From: Kribbella sindirgiensis | GTDB lineage: Bacteria > Actinomycetota > Actinomycetes > Propionibacteriales > Kribbellaceae | Length of the DNA stretch: 64,000 bases | Direction: 5' to 3' | Assembly: GCF_004331435.1 (NCBI RefSeq) | Contig: NZ_SJKA01000004.1 | Location: 558,001-622,000, forward strand | Part shown: piece by piece, positions 31,194 to 39,299 of the stretch | Layout: every line of letters begins with the position of its first letter | Position numbering within the stretch: the stretch's first letter is position 1 | Notes under the pieces: model-generated | What the model saw: only the letters and a program-made list of their open reading frames with translations | The model's database searches: none | What the model was told of the DNA's origin: nothing | Position numbers and translations under genes: made by a program

Positions 31194-32960
31194 TCACTGC
31201 TTGCTCATTTCGAGTTCGTGAGCTTCGTTCGTGGGCTGGTGCGGTTCGGGGCTCGGTTCGTTGCTCTCGGCATCGGCTTGTGCCTGCCCGTCGTGGCCGT
31301 TGGCCACGGACTGGGAACCGCCGCCGTCTTCGGCGTCGCGCCACCCGGCCAGCGCCGCGAGCCGCGCGGCCTTCGGGAACCCGACACCCGCGACGCGGGT
31401 GATCTCGCGCAGCCCGAGCGGCTCGCCGCCGTGGTCGCGTCGAGACACCTCGACCAGCTCGGCCACGTAGCTGTCGTCCGACCGCTTCCCGCGACCCGCC
31501 GTGCACTTCCCCGCACCCCCACCCGCACCGCTGCCGAAACGGCTGACGGGACTGCTCTGCGCAGGCCGGTCAGTCTCGGCAACAGGTGCACTGATCAGTG
31601 ATGCACCGCCGTCCCGCGCCGCCGGAGCGGCAACCGGTGCAGTGACCGGAGCGGTCTGCGGAGCAAGGCCCGGCAGGTGCACCGGTTCGCCTGCACCCAT
31701 GCGGCTGCTCTGGTCATTGCCGGTGCGCTCCGGACTCGGTGCACCGGTGTGGGTGGCGCGGAGCAGTGCATCTGCTCCGTTGTCGTTGTGGAGCGGTGCG
31801 CCGTTCCAGGTGCTCTGCTCCGGCACGAGGTGCTCCGAGCGCGGGTTGCTCTGCTGGAGCAGGGCACCGAACACGTAGCCGACCATCAGCGGCCACGCCA
31901 ACTCGCCGGCGTCCGCCGATTCCTCGACAACTTCGTCGGAGACCTCCGAGTCGGCCGCGTCGTCCGCGTCGAGGTCGGCCGGACGGATCTGGTCACGCCG
32001 AGCGGCAGCGAGCAGGTACAGCACGAGCCAAGCCGGGACCTGCTGCACGGCGGGCCGCTCGGCGTCCGGGTCGTCGGTGACCGGGAGGCCGAGCGCGGCG
32101 GAGTCGACGAGCGCGAGCAGTTCGCCCGCGGCGATACGGCGCGTGGTCGGCAGCAGGGCAGCGAGCTCGCCGGCGGTCAGCAGGCCGTCGCGGATCGTCT
32201 GCAACGCCGCCGAACGCGCGGCGCGGGCAGAGTCCAGCGGCAGGCCCCGGCGTGACGGGCAGACCGTGTTCAGCCGCGACGACATCCGCACGACCTGCTG
32301 CACCAGCGCCCGCGCCTCGATCGGGTCCTCGGCGCCGGTACGGGCCAGGTGCAACCAGACCCGCGTCGTGATAACCGGGGACGTGATCCAGGTCAGCGCC
32401 GACAACTTCGGTCGCGCGGGCTGGGAGAGCTTGAGGTGCAGGCGCAGCATGTGCGCGAGCATCTCGACCAGCACCGCGTACGCGAGCGGCGCGAGCGCGT
32501 GCGCGATCGCCACATCCGGCTTGCCGTTCGCGGCGTCGATGTTCAGCGCGACCGTGCCACCGATGAACAGGTACGTCGTGAACAGCGCGCCCGGGATCCG
32601 CCATCCCCGGGTGAGCGCGGCGAGCCGCAACGCGGTGCACGCGATGACCATGCCGTCGGCAACCAGCGGCACCAGCGGCGAGTCGAACTTGACCGACACC
32701 GCCCTGAACGACTGCACCCCGCCGATACCGGCGACCGCGAACGCGACGACGACCGCGGTCACGATCAGCACCCGCCGCCCCGACCAGTTGCCACGGGCAA
32801 CCGAGCGGGAGGCGCGGTGGAGCATCCACCCGACCGCTGCGACCGCGGCCACCGCAAGGAGGCCGGTGACGAGCAGGATGATCCCGTTCGTGATCGGCAG
32901 CGGATCGCCGCCCGTGACTCCGTCGGTGATGCCATTGAGGAGGTCGGTGAAGCCGTTCAT
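31194..32960 (-). CDS. DUF2637-type multi-pass membrane protein of transfer operon
   Basis: A 588-residue protein whose start (ATG 32960) overlaps the upstream stop as TGATG. Five predicted membrane helices occupy residues about 22-165 (GIILLVTGLLAVAAVAAVGW, VLIVTAVVVAFAVAGIGG, VADGMVIACTALRLAAL, ALFTTYLFIGGTVAL, LAPLAYAVLVEMLAHML), as in DUF2637 proteins of Streptomyces plasmids and AICEs. The remainder is cytosolic: a helical region with PVITTRVWLHLARTG, an acidic stretch, a low-complexity Ser/Ala/Pro region and a final winged-helix-like part (GLREITRVAGVGFPKAARLAALA). It probably helps intercellular spread or DNA handling at the membrane. Confidence 0.75.
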   Translation of the reverse strand: MNGFTDLLNGITDGVTGGDPLPITNGIILLVTGLLAVAAVAAVGWMLHRASRSVARGNWSGRRVLIVTAVVVAFAVAGIGGVQSFRAVSVKFDSPLVPLVADGMVIACTALRLAALTRGWRIPGALFTTYLFIGGTVALNIDAANGKPDVAIAHALAPLAYAVLVEMLAHMLRLHLKLSQPARPKLSALTWITSPVITTRVWLHLARTGAEDPIEARALVQQVVRMSSRLNTVCPSRRGLPLDSARAARSAALQTIRDGLLTAGELAALLPTTRRIAAGELLALVDSAALGLPVTDDPDAERPAVQQVPAWLVLYLLAAARRDQIRPADLDADDAADSEVSDEVVEESADAGELAWPLMVGYVFGALLQQSNPRSEHLVPEQSTWNGAPLHNDNGADALLRATHTGAPSPERTGNDQSSRMGAGEPVHLPGLAPQTAPVTAPVAAPAARDGGASLISAPVAETDRPAQSSPVSRFGSGAGGGAGKCTAGRGKRSDDSYVAELVEVSRRDHGGEPLGLREITRVAGVGFPKAARLAALAGWRDAEDGGGSQSVANGHDGQAQADAESNEPSPEPHQPTNEAHELEMSKQ

Positions 32961-33679
32961 CAGTAGCCCCCGTCCTGCGGCACAGCGCTCAGGGTGGTCT
33001 GACCGCCGCGTCGCCCGGCCTTGATCTGGTCCCGGCTGGGCGCGGGACCGGTGTTGTCGCGGTCACTCGCCCACCAGGTGACGAAGGGGTCGAGATCGTC
33101 GAGCAGCGGCACCTCGGCCGCGAGCCGCTCGGCGTGCTCGAGGTGGTTCGTCAGGTCGCACGCGTCCGCGTATAGACCGACGCGGCGCATCACACCCGGC
33201 CGCTGCCGGTCGTGCCAATCCCCCACCAGCCGCAGCGACGCGTCCGGCCCGTAGAACGCAGCCGTCCAGGCGTCCATCAGCCACAGCAACTCCTCGACGA
33301 CCTCGGGGTGCCACAGCCAGCACGGCGGCAAGGTGACCCGGGCGTCGCCGTAGCGCAGATAGACCGTCTGCATCCACGGCACCAGCTCGGACAGGACGCC
33401 CTGCACGGCGGCCTCGTCCTCGGCCAACCGGAGCCACGAACGCACGGCCTCGTCTTCGCTGCCGGGCTTCTTGGCCGCGGCGGCCGCGACCTGCTGGACC
33501 GTCTCGCTGAGGTGGGTCACCACGTCGGCGAGCTCCTTGACCGTGCCCTTCGACGCGGCCTGCCGCATTCCGCCCCGCAGCGCGTCCAGGTCGCGGGCGA
33601 GCTTCTCGACCGTGCGGGCCAGCGCCGACACGGCCTTCTGTACCGCGGCGTTAGGGTCGTCGTGATCGGTGTGCTTCAT
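32960..33679 (-). CDS. DUF4913-like protein, 239 aa
   Basis: ATG 33679 overlaps the upstream gene by 4 bp. The N-terminal third is helical with heptads (AVSALARTVEKLARDLDALRG, LADVVTHLSETVQQVAAA), probably a coiled coil. The middle, VTLPPCWLWHPEVVEELLWL then DAWTAAFYGPDASLRLVGDW, matches the CWxxHP...EL..L..AW pattern I associate with DUF4913 proteins of actinomycete plasmids. DWHDRQRPGVMRRV follows. It has no membrane helix. Its position between membrane protein and zinc-knuckle genes in the transfer operon suggests a cytosolic transfer or maintenance factor. Confidence 0.7.
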   Translation of the reverse strand: MKHTDHDDPNAAVQKAVSALARTVEKLARDLDALRGGMRQAASKGTVKELADVVTHLSETVQQVAAAAAKKPGSEDEAVRSWLRLAEDEAAVQGVLSELVPWMQTVYLRYGDARVTLPPCWLWHPEVVEELLWLMDAWTAAFYGPDASLRLVGDWHDRQRPGVMRRVGLYADACDLTNHLEHAERLAAEVPLLDDLDPFVTWWASDRDNTGPAPSRDQIKAGRRGGQTTLSAVPQDGGY

Positions 33680-33891
33680 TCGCCGCCCTCCTGGGCGTAG
33701 TGGCGGATCGCGGACTCAAGGTCGGTCGGGTCGACCGCGACCTGTCCGGTCGGGAACCCGTGCTCGTCGTAAGCCGGTACGGCGTCGACGCCGAAGTTCT
33801 CGGCCAATGCGTGGCAGCTCTGCCGCGCGTACAACTCGTTGCCCGCAGCCCGGATCGGGTCCGCCGCTGTGGTGAGATTCGGGTTCGTCAT
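33676..33891 (-). CDS. Small transfer-operon protein, 71 aa
   Basis: ATG 33891 opens MTNPNLTTAADPIRAAGNELYARQSCHAL. It overlaps both neighbours by 4 bp. It is predicted helical with one cysteine and an acidic C-terminus (DPTDLESAIRHYAQEGGE). No recognised family or motif. Its place in the overlapping chain argues that it is translated, at levels matched to its neighbours. Confidence 0.55.
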   Translation of the reverse strand: MTNPNLTTAADPIRAAGNELYARQSCHALAENFGVDAVPAYDEHGFPTGQVAVDPTDLESAIRHYAQEGGE

Positions 33892-34583
33892 GCGGCACCT
33901 GCTTCCATCACGTCGCCGCTGCCAGCGGCGTAGTAGTCGTCTCGTCCGGTGGCCTCAGCCACCTCGATCCCGTGTTTGTCGTCGCTGTGCCAGCGGGCGT
34001 TCTGCTCGTCCCTGCTGGCCTCAGCGCTGTGCGGCTCGGCGTTCGCCCGGTCCGCCTGCGCCCGCGCGTGGCCGGCGGCCTCGGCAGCGCGAGACAACGC
34101 CGGGGCCAACTCGTCGCCCTGGTCACCCAGGTCATCCGTTGCGGCGGCGCGGGCGGTCTCGGCTTGCCACTCGTGCAGGACCCGCCACGTCGCGGCGCGG
34201 TCGGTGTGGGGTGTGACACCGGCTGCGTGGCAGTCGCCGCACAGCTGGTCGGTCGTGCGCACGCAGTGGTCGACCGGTCCGCACTCGGCGCACACCTTGC
34301 GCGCCGCGAGCGCCTTCTCGACCGCGTCCCGTTGGGCGTCGCTCGGAGTCCGCTTCGGCTTGGCACGATCGTCGACGTACAGCCACGCGAAACGGCGTTC
34401 GCGTTGCCACACCAGTCGCGCAAACGGCTCCTGACCGCCCCGGCACAGGCCACGTTCGCGCAACTGCCGCCGCGTGGACAGGCCCGCCGGAGCGAGGCCG
34501 AAACCGAACTCCGGCAGGCCGTTGCGGACTCGACCCGGCCACTGCCGCCCGTCCCACAACTCGACCCATTCGACGGCGGTCAT
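33888..34583 (-). CDS. RRQ-motif zinc-knuckle protein, 231 aa
   Basis: ATG 34583 overlaps the upstream gene by 4 bp. It opens MTAVEWVELWDGRQWPGRV. A conserved motif LSTRRQLRERGLCRGGQEP is followed by FAWLYVDDRAKPKRTPSDAQ and a four-cysteine segment KVCAECGPVDHCVRTTDQLCGDC that could bind zinc. The C-terminal 90 residues are an Ala-rich charged helix. Proteins with the RRQLR...G...P core and the KRTP repeat-like segment are frequent in Streptomyces integrative elements; their role is unknown, though DNA or RNA binding is plausible. Confidence 0.7.
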   Translation of the reverse strand: MTAVEWVELWDGRQWPGRVRNGLPEFGFGLAPAGLSTRRQLRERGLCRGGQEPFARLVWQRERRFAWLYVDDRAKPKRTPSDAQRDAVEKALAARKVCAECGPVDHCVRTTDQLCGDCHAAGVTPHTDRAATWRVLHEWQAETARAAATDDLGDQGDELAPALSRAAEAAGHARAQADRANAEPHSAEASRDEQNARWHSDDKHGIEVAEATGRDDYYAAGSGDVMEAGAA

Positions 34584-34807
34584 GCCGCACCATCGGGCCG
34601 GACGGCCTGATCCCACCGGCAGCCGTAGGGGCTATACCCGTCCTGGTCGCCGTTCGGCGTGCAGGTGCTGGCGTGCACCGGCTCGAACTCGGTGCCGCCG
34701 AGGTCATTGGCCGGGATCGGGAACTGGCACACAATGCAGATCGGGAACGGGAAGTCGTGCGGGATCACGACGGGTGCGAGCTGCACGGTGTCGGTGACCG
34801 TGTCCAT
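34580..34807 (-). CDS. Small Cys protein of transfer operon, 75 aa
   Basis: ATG 34807 overlaps the coupling protein stop (TGATG), with AGGAGG 8 nt upstream, a strong ribosome site. The product has PFPICIVCQFPI and STCTPNGDQDGYSPYGC, giving four cysteines suitable for one zinc site. It overlaps the next gene by 4 bp. Function unknown. Confidence 0.6.
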   Translation of the reverse strand: MDTVTDTVQLAPVVIPHDFPFPICIVCQFPIPANDLGGTEFEPVHASTCTPNGDQDGYSPYGCRWDQAVRPDGAA

Positions 34808-37197
34808 CACTGCACCTCCTGGTCGACCGGCCGCTCGGCGCGGGCGGCCAGAGCCGCGCGGGCCTTACGGGTTGAGGTGTTGAGCCGTCGGCGGGCGACC
34901 AGTTCGCGGACCGGGTCCGCGGTTTCGAGCCACGTCAGCGCGGCGCTGAGACGACGCGACCTGTTCCGGCGTACCGGCTCGGAGTCGATGATCGTTCCGC
35001 CGGCGGCGACCTGGGCGTCGCCGGTGAGTGGCGCGAGCATCCATCCGAACCGGTCGAGCATCCACGCCCCGAACCGATCAACCGCGGCGGTCACGCCCGC
35101 GGTGGTGGCTCGTACGGCGGGCCGCTCCGCGCACCAGTGCGCGGCGGCGACGAGCTGCCCGACTACTCGGTCGACCTGCTCGGTGCGCCGTTCGAGGCGC
35201 ACGTCCCAGCGGCGGTAGTGCATCCGGGCCTTGACGATCGCGGGCGGCATACCGTTGCTGATGACAAGCATCTGCCGCGCCCGCAGCTGCGACACCTGGC
35301 CCGGGTTGAGGACCTGGATCCGGCGGGTGGTCTCCGAGCGGGAACCGGTCGCCCGGTCCCGGGTGATCGCGGGCTCTTCGCGCTCCGCGGCCAGCGTCGA
35401 CCAGTACTGCAGGTCGTCGGCGTCGCCGGTGCCGCCGAACACGATCTTCGTGGCCGTGTTCGTCAGCAGCGCACCGGTCGCGGCATCGCCGAACCGTTCC
35501 CGCATCTGGGCGCGGGACTGCGCGGCGATGTGCATGCATATCCCGCGGGACCCGAAGTCACCCGACCACCGGTCCAGCGGGATCAGGCAGATCAGCGCGG
35601 CCTCGTCGAGCACCATCGACAGGAACGGGTCGAGCCGACCGCCCGGCATCCCGGCGGCGAGGGCCTTGGCCTGACGGGCCAGGTCCGCGGTGAGCGCGGT
35701 GACCAGCGGAGCGGTCTTCGCGTCCTCGCCACCGATCAGGTACACCGTGCCGGTTTCGTCGAGCAGCTGCCGAACGTCGAACTGCTGCCCCCCGGCCGCT
35801 GCCGCCTTCGCGGCACTGGGCACGGACAGCCAGCTCAGCGCGGGCATGATCGACGTCGAGATACTCGACTGCGTGTTCGGGTTGTTCTCGAAGAACTGTG
35901 TCGCCTCTTGCACGAACCCCGCCGCCGCCGGACCCGCCGCCCTCAGCTCGTACAGCACCTCCCGCATCGCGTCCTTGGACGGGTGCGCGACCCACTGCTG
36001 AACGTCGTTCATCGAGTAGCTGCCGAGCGCGGCAGCATGCAGGAGCGACTGGAGGGTCTGCTTGGCGAACCCGTCCCACCGCTCACCCTGGCCGTCGTTC
36101 TTCGACCGGCCGATACCGTCGATCAGATCCGCAGCGCGGTCCATCGCGACCGCGGCGTTCTCGCAGCCGACCAGCGGGTTGAACCGCACATAGGTGACCT
36201 CGTCGGCCTCCAGGTCAGCGGCGAGCTTCGAGCCGGGCTGGATGACCCCGGACGGGTCGAACACCCACACCGGACCCCGCGCCAGACGGACCCGGTACGG
36301 CATCCACACCGGACCGCGCCGTGCCCGGCGTCGGTAGGTCAGGGCGAGTACGTCGAGCTTGGTCGACGTGGTGATCAACGCGCCCGGAGCGTCCAGGATC
36401 CAGTTGATCATCAACTGGGTCTTGCCCTTCCGCGGGCCGCCGAAGGTGATCGTGTGGTCCTCGGCCGAACTCCACACACCGACCAGCCCGACCCGGGCGA
36501 TCCGCACACCCAGTTCCTTCAGCGCGATCGTGCGCCGCCGCCACCACGACACCTCAGCCAGCGACGGCCGAACCTGCGCGGCCTTCTTCCGCAGCACCCG
36601 AGCCGACGCCGCGCACCACACGTCCCACATCGACGCCAGACCATCGGTGTCACGCCCCGCGCGGCCCAGTCTGCGCAGCAAACCGCGCGAACTCGACCGC
36701 GCCATCACCAGCCGGCCCGCCGTCGCGGCCAGCACCAGAACCCCGCCCGCAATCAGCGTCCACCAGTACCGTTGCGCGCCGACGTCCGTGGGAAGGTCGC
36801 GCAGCAGGAAGCCGCCGAACAGCAGCACCGAGACGAACGTCAGCCCTGCACCGATCGCCCGATTCACCGCGACCAGCCCGATCGACAACACAACCAGCGC
36901 ACCACCGGCGACCAGCCACGCGCCCAACGTGTCCTCGCCCCGCGCGAGAGCGACCGCGCCGGCCAGCACGATCCACAACGGGAACGACAGCACCACGCCC
37001 GTGCCGACCCGCCAGAACAGCAGCATCGTCGTCACGACACCAACCCCGCCAACAGCCGCCGTCCACGTCCCGGCCGTCACGGCCAACGGGGACGGCGCCC
37101 ACATCGCCAGGCCGATCCCGCCAGCGGTCAACACCGCCGAGGCGGCACCGAACTTAGGAAGCACCACACCCTCACGCGCACTCGGACGCCTGTGCAT
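34807..37197 (-). CDS. VirD4/TraD-type conjugative coupling protein
   Basis: A 796-residue protein from ATG 37197, after GGAGG; a GTG one codon upstream is possible. The N-terminal region has five to six predicted membrane helices within about 20-165. Walker A is GGPRKGKTQL at 253-262 and Walker B is FLSMVLDEAALI near 510. Other VirD4-like features are VWVFDPSGV, FNPLVGCENA, HIAAQSRAQM and NTATKIVFGG. It should take the relaxase-bound strand to the membrane and pump it with ATP. Unlike TraB of Streptomyces it works with a MobF relaxase. It is flanked by overlapping small genes; no VirB4 or channel genes accompany it. Confidence 0.9.
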   Translation of the reverse strand: MHRRPSAREGVVLPKFGAASAVLTAGGIGLAMWAPSPLAVTAGTWTAAVGGVGVVTTMLLFWRVGTGVVLSFPLWIVLAGAVALARGEDTLGAWLVAGGALVVLSIGLVAVNRAIGAGLTFVSVLLFGGFLLRDLPTDVGAQRYWWTLIAGGVLVLAATAGRLVMARSSSRGLLRRLGRAGRDTDGLASMWDVWCAASARVLRKKAAQVRPSLAEVSWWRRRTIALKELGVRIARVGLVGVWSSAEDHTITFGGPRKGKTQLMINWILDAPGALITTSTKLDVLALTYRRRARRGPVWMPYRVRLARGPVWVFDPSGVIQPGSKLAADLEADEVTYVRFNPLVGCENAAVAMDRAADLIDGIGRSKNDGQGERWDGFAKQTLQSLLHAAALGSYSMNDVQQWVAHPSKDAMREVLYELRAAGPAAAGFVQEATQFFENNPNTQSSISTSIMPALSWLSVPSAAKAAAAGGQQFDVRQLLDETGTVYLIGGEDAKTAPLVTALTADLARQAKALAAGMPGGRLDPFLSMVLDEAALICLIPLDRWSGDFGSRGICMHIAAQSRAQMRERFGDAATGALLTNTATKIVFGGTGDADDLQYWSTLAAEREEPAITRDRATGSRSETTRRIQVLNPGQVSQLRARQMLVISNGMPPAIVKARMHYRRWDVRLERRTEQVDRVVGQLVAAAHWCAERPAVRATTAGVTAAVDRFGAWMLDRFGWMLAPLTGDAQVAAGGTIIDSEPVRRNRSRRLSAALTWLETADPVRELVARRRLNTSTRKARAALAARAERPVDQEVQ

Positions 37198-37439
37198 CAC
37201 TCCACCTCCTGGCTGCGCGGCGCGCGGACCTCGTCGACGAGGTCCTTCAGCGACATCTCCTTGCGGTCCAAGACCGCCAGCAGGTCCTCGTAGAACGAGG
37301 TCCCACGACCCCAGACACCGGCCTCATGCATCTGCCGTCGGGCCGCCACGTACGCGATCCCGTCCCGTGCCGCGAACATGCGAGCCGCCCGCCGGGCGTT
37401 CTTCTCGGCGTTCCGACGCTTCTGCTGCAGGGAGCTCAT
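37197..37439 (-). CDS. Small basic protein, 80 aa
   Basis: ATG 37439 (MSSLQQKRRNAEKNARRAARMF) overlaps the upstream membrane protein gene by 4 bp, and its stop overlaps the coupling protein start. The N-terminal 25 residues are strongly basic and helical, and the rest (ARRQMHEAGVWGRGTSFYED, then EMSLKDLVDEV) is compact and acidic. It could be a DNA-binding accessory of the relaxosome. No recognised family. Confidence 0.6.
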   Translation of the reverse strand: MSSLQQKRRNAEKNARRAARMFAARDGIAYVAARRQMHEAGVWGRGTSFYEDLLAVLDRKEMSLKDLVDEVRAPRSQEVE

Positions 37440-37954
37440 CGCAGAGCACCCCCAGCCAGAACCGCTCCTACCGCGAGCACAGCGCCGGCGCTGGCTGCTC
37501 TGAACGACGCCCGCACCAACCGGTGCTTGGTCGACGCGATCTCCGCCAGACGCTTCGACTGATGCGCGATCGCCACCCACGGCTTCGCGACCATGTAGGT
37601 GTCCCAGTCGGTGGGGACAACGTGGTCGAGCAGCTGCTCAACTGACCGCAGCCGCACCGCGCCGAAGTGCAAGAACTCCCCTGGCTCCAGCTCCTCACCC
37701 GGTGTGTGCATCCGAGGCGTCACCACGAGCATCGCGGCCACCAACGCGCTCGCCAGCGCAACCAGCGACAGCCCGAACAGCACCCGGGCCAGCAGCGGCG
37801 AACCATGTGCCTGCGACAACAGCGTCAACACCACCGCGGCCACCGCGGTCTCGACCGTTGCCGCGAAACCCGCCTTCGTGTCCGCCCGATCAACCGCCGC
37901 CGCGACCGAATCGTGCATCCGCCACGCCAGATCAACCGCGCTGCGCTCGTTCAT
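37436..37954 (-). CDS. PycTM-like (Pycsar effector family) membrane protein
   Basis: ATG 37954 overlaps the upstream gene by 4 bp; an open frame upstream is in a different gene. The 172-residue protein opens MNERSAVDLAWRMHDSVAAAVDRADTKAGF; the DRADTKA motif followed by a membrane helix is typical of PycTM-family proteins. Helices are at about 33-48 (VETAVAAVVLTLLS), 55-78 (LLARVLFGLSLVALASALVAAMLVV) and 150-170. In Pycsar defence such proteins damage the membrane when cyclic pyrimidine nucleotides bind, but no cyclase gene is nearby. Inside a transfer operon it may serve conjugation or exclusion instead. Confidence 0.7.
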   Translation of the reverse strand: MNERSAVDLAWRMHDSVAAAVDRADTKAGFAATVETAVAAVVLTLLSQAHGSPLLARVLFGLSLVALASALVAAMLVVTPRMHTPGEELEPGEFLHFGAVRLRSVEQLLDHVVPTDWDTYMVAKPWVAIAHQSKRLAEIASTKHRLVRASFRAASAGAVLAVGAVLAGGALR

Positions 37955-38391
37955 CGAGCACCACCCGCCGCGGCGGCATCCACGATCCGGCGCTGTTCGG
38001 TCTGAACGTTGCCCTCGTAGGAGAGGGCGGCGCGGTAGGCGGCCATGCTGTCCGGCGTGATCGCGTGGGCCGTGACCTCGACAGGCCCCATCATCTTGGT
38101 CGCGGTGTACTGCGTGCCGCTCGCAGTCGTGCACGTCTCAACGCCCACCGCAGCGGCGACCTGATCCACCAAGTTTCGCCGGACGGTGTACTTGGCAGCC
38201 GCGTCCGCGTACGGGTCGTGGGCAGGGAAGAACACGGCTCGGACATCCGGCGCTGGCAGTTCCGGGTGATCGGCCACAAACGCGGCCAACTCGAACAACC
38301 CCCGAATAGCCGCCGCGTGATCTGACGGCAACTCCTCCAACATGCCCATCGAGGGCACCCACTCCGTGCTGCCCTGTACTGCGTCAGTCAT
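37951..38391 (-). CDS. Hypothetical protein, 146 aa
   Basis: ATG 38391 (MTDAVQGSTEWVPSMGMLEELPSD) is chosen over an upstream open frame that lacks protein-like sequence. The N-terminal half is helical (AAAIRGLFELAAFVADHPEL, PDVRAVFFPAHD). The C-terminal half has mixed strands and helices (TQYTATKMMGPVEVTAHAI). No catalytic or membrane motif. Its stop overlaps the PycTM-like gene by 4 bp, so the two are likely coupled. Function unknown. Confidence 0.65.
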   Translation of the reverse strand: MTDAVQGSTEWVPSMGMLEELPSDHAAAIRGLFELAAFVADHPELPAPDVRAVFFPAHDPYADAAAKYTVRRNLVDQVAAAVGVETCTTASGTQYTATKMMGPVEVTAHAITPDSMAAYRAALSYEGNVQTEQRRIVDAAAAGGAR

Positions 38392-38504
38392 GCTGTAGAC
38401 CTCTCGAACTCGTTGGTGAGTGATGGGAGAACCGGCCCCGGATCGGTTGGCGCCCTGACGGGGCCGGTCTGCTTCGTCGCTGTGTGGGTCCGTGACCTGC
38501 GGCC

Positions 38505-38753
38505 TCATCCCGCGGCCTGCGCAGGCCGCCACTCGGCCGCGTCAACGACTCCCCCGCTGGCGATCGCCGCGGCCGCCATGTCGTCCAGCGCCTGGCTCGG
38601 AATGAACAACCGACGACCGACGCGTACAGCGGGGAACGACTTCGCCTGGATGACCCGGTAGAGAGTCATCTCGGACAGCCCAAGGACCTCTGCCGCATCG
38701 GCGACGCTGAGGAACTTCCGCGGCACCGGACTCGACGTGATCTCTTCACTCAC
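38505..38753 (-). CDS. Excisionase-like helix-turn-helix protein, 82 aa
   Basis: ATG 38753 opens MSEEITSSPVPRKFLSVADAAEVLGLSEMT. Residues 14-62 form a MerR/HTH_17-type domain (FLSVADAAEVLGLSEMTLYRVI, PAVRVGRRLFIPSQALDD), the same fold as recombination directionality factors and BldC-type regulators. It is the first gene of the long minus-strand operon, right beside the CCTAGG operator array. It may act as excisionase with the distant integrase or as an operon regulator; both occur in this family. Confidence 0.8.
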   Translation of the reverse strand: MSEEITSSPVPRKFLSVADAAEVLGLSEMTLYRVIQAKSFPAVRVGRRLFIPSQALDDMAAAAIASGGVVDAAEWRPAQAAG

Positions 38754-38777
38754 TAGCTCTCTCCTTAACTAGAGTTT

Positions 38778-38862
38778 CCTAGGTTGACCTAGGTTAACCT
38801 AGGTCACTTGGTTATACAAGAGTTTGCTGAAGAACTGACCTAGCTACCTAGGTCGACTAGGG
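38778..38862. promoter_or_regulatory. CCTAGGT operator array between divergent operons
   Basis: CCTAGGT occurs at 38778, 38788 and 38798 with exact 10-bp spacing. After a 35-bp gap, CCTAGC (38839), CCTAGG (38847) and the related CTAGGG (38857) follow. The array fills the gap between the excisionase-like gene (left) and the GntR gene (right). One turn of the helix between copies suggests cooperative binding of a dimeric repressor, most simply the adjacent GntR protein. Confidence 0.7.
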
Positions 38863-38869
38863 TTGAGGT

Positions 38870-39214
38870 ATGCAGGTGGACAACGACGACCCGCGACCGC
38901 CGTACGCGCAGGTGGCCGACGGCCTACGGCGAGCGATCGAGACCGGCGAGCTGCCTGCCGGCACCAAGCTGCCGTCGGGTCGAGAGCTGGCCCAGCAGTG
39001 GGGCGTAGCCCTGATGACTCTCCAGAAGGCAGTGGACCAACTGCGTTCGGAGGGCCTCGTGTACAGCCAGCAGGGCCGCGGGGTGTTTGTCGCCGCAACG
39101 GATAAGCCACGTCAACTCAACGTTCTGGCCCTTCAAGAAATCGTTGACGACCTGAGCCGTCGGCTTGAAGCCGTCGAGCAGCGTCTGGGCATTGAGGGCA
39201 GCCGGCCCGATTAG
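38870..39214 (+). CDS. GntR-family regulator, probable repressor of transfer genes
   Basis: A 114-residue protein from ATG 38870. Residues 9-76 form a GntR winged helix (PPYAQVADGLRRAIETGELP, then ELAQQWGVALMTLQKAVDQL and SEGLVYSQQGRGVFV). A short C-terminal coiled-coil helix (ALQEIVDDLSRRLEAVEQRL) replaces the usual effector domain. The size and setting recall KorSA of the Streptomyces element pSAM2, which represses replication and transfer. The CCTAGG repeats run up to its start codon, so it probably represses both itself and the divergent operon. Only GAGG, very close to the ATG, is seen as ribosome site. Confidence 0.85.
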   Translation: MQVDNDDPRPPYAQVADGLRRAIETGELPAGTKLPSGRELAQQWGVALMTLQKAVDQLRSEGLVYSQQGRGVFVAATDKPRQLNVLALQEIVDDLSRRLEAVEQRLGIEGSRPD

Positions 39215-39254
39215 CTGACGTCCCGCGCTCCCCGTTGCTCCTGTGTTCATGCGA

Positions 39255-39280
39255 ACCAGTGAATACTGTTGGTGACTGGT
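39255..39280. promoter_or_regulatory. ACCAGT...ACTGGT inverted repeat
   Basis: A 6-bp inverted repeat with 14-bp spacing, about 80 bp upstream of the XRE gene. It is a possible operator; the gap up to 39299 also contains AT-rich bases suitable for a promoter. Confidence 0.35.
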
Positions 39281-39299
39281 GAGACCATGAACGTAACCT

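Noticed and set aside
34807..37197. TraB-type FtsK translocase
   Set aside because: The protein has an N-terminal multi-helix region and VirD4-like motifs, and is paired with a MobF relaxase, unlike the stand-alone FtsK-like TraB of Streptomyces AICEs.
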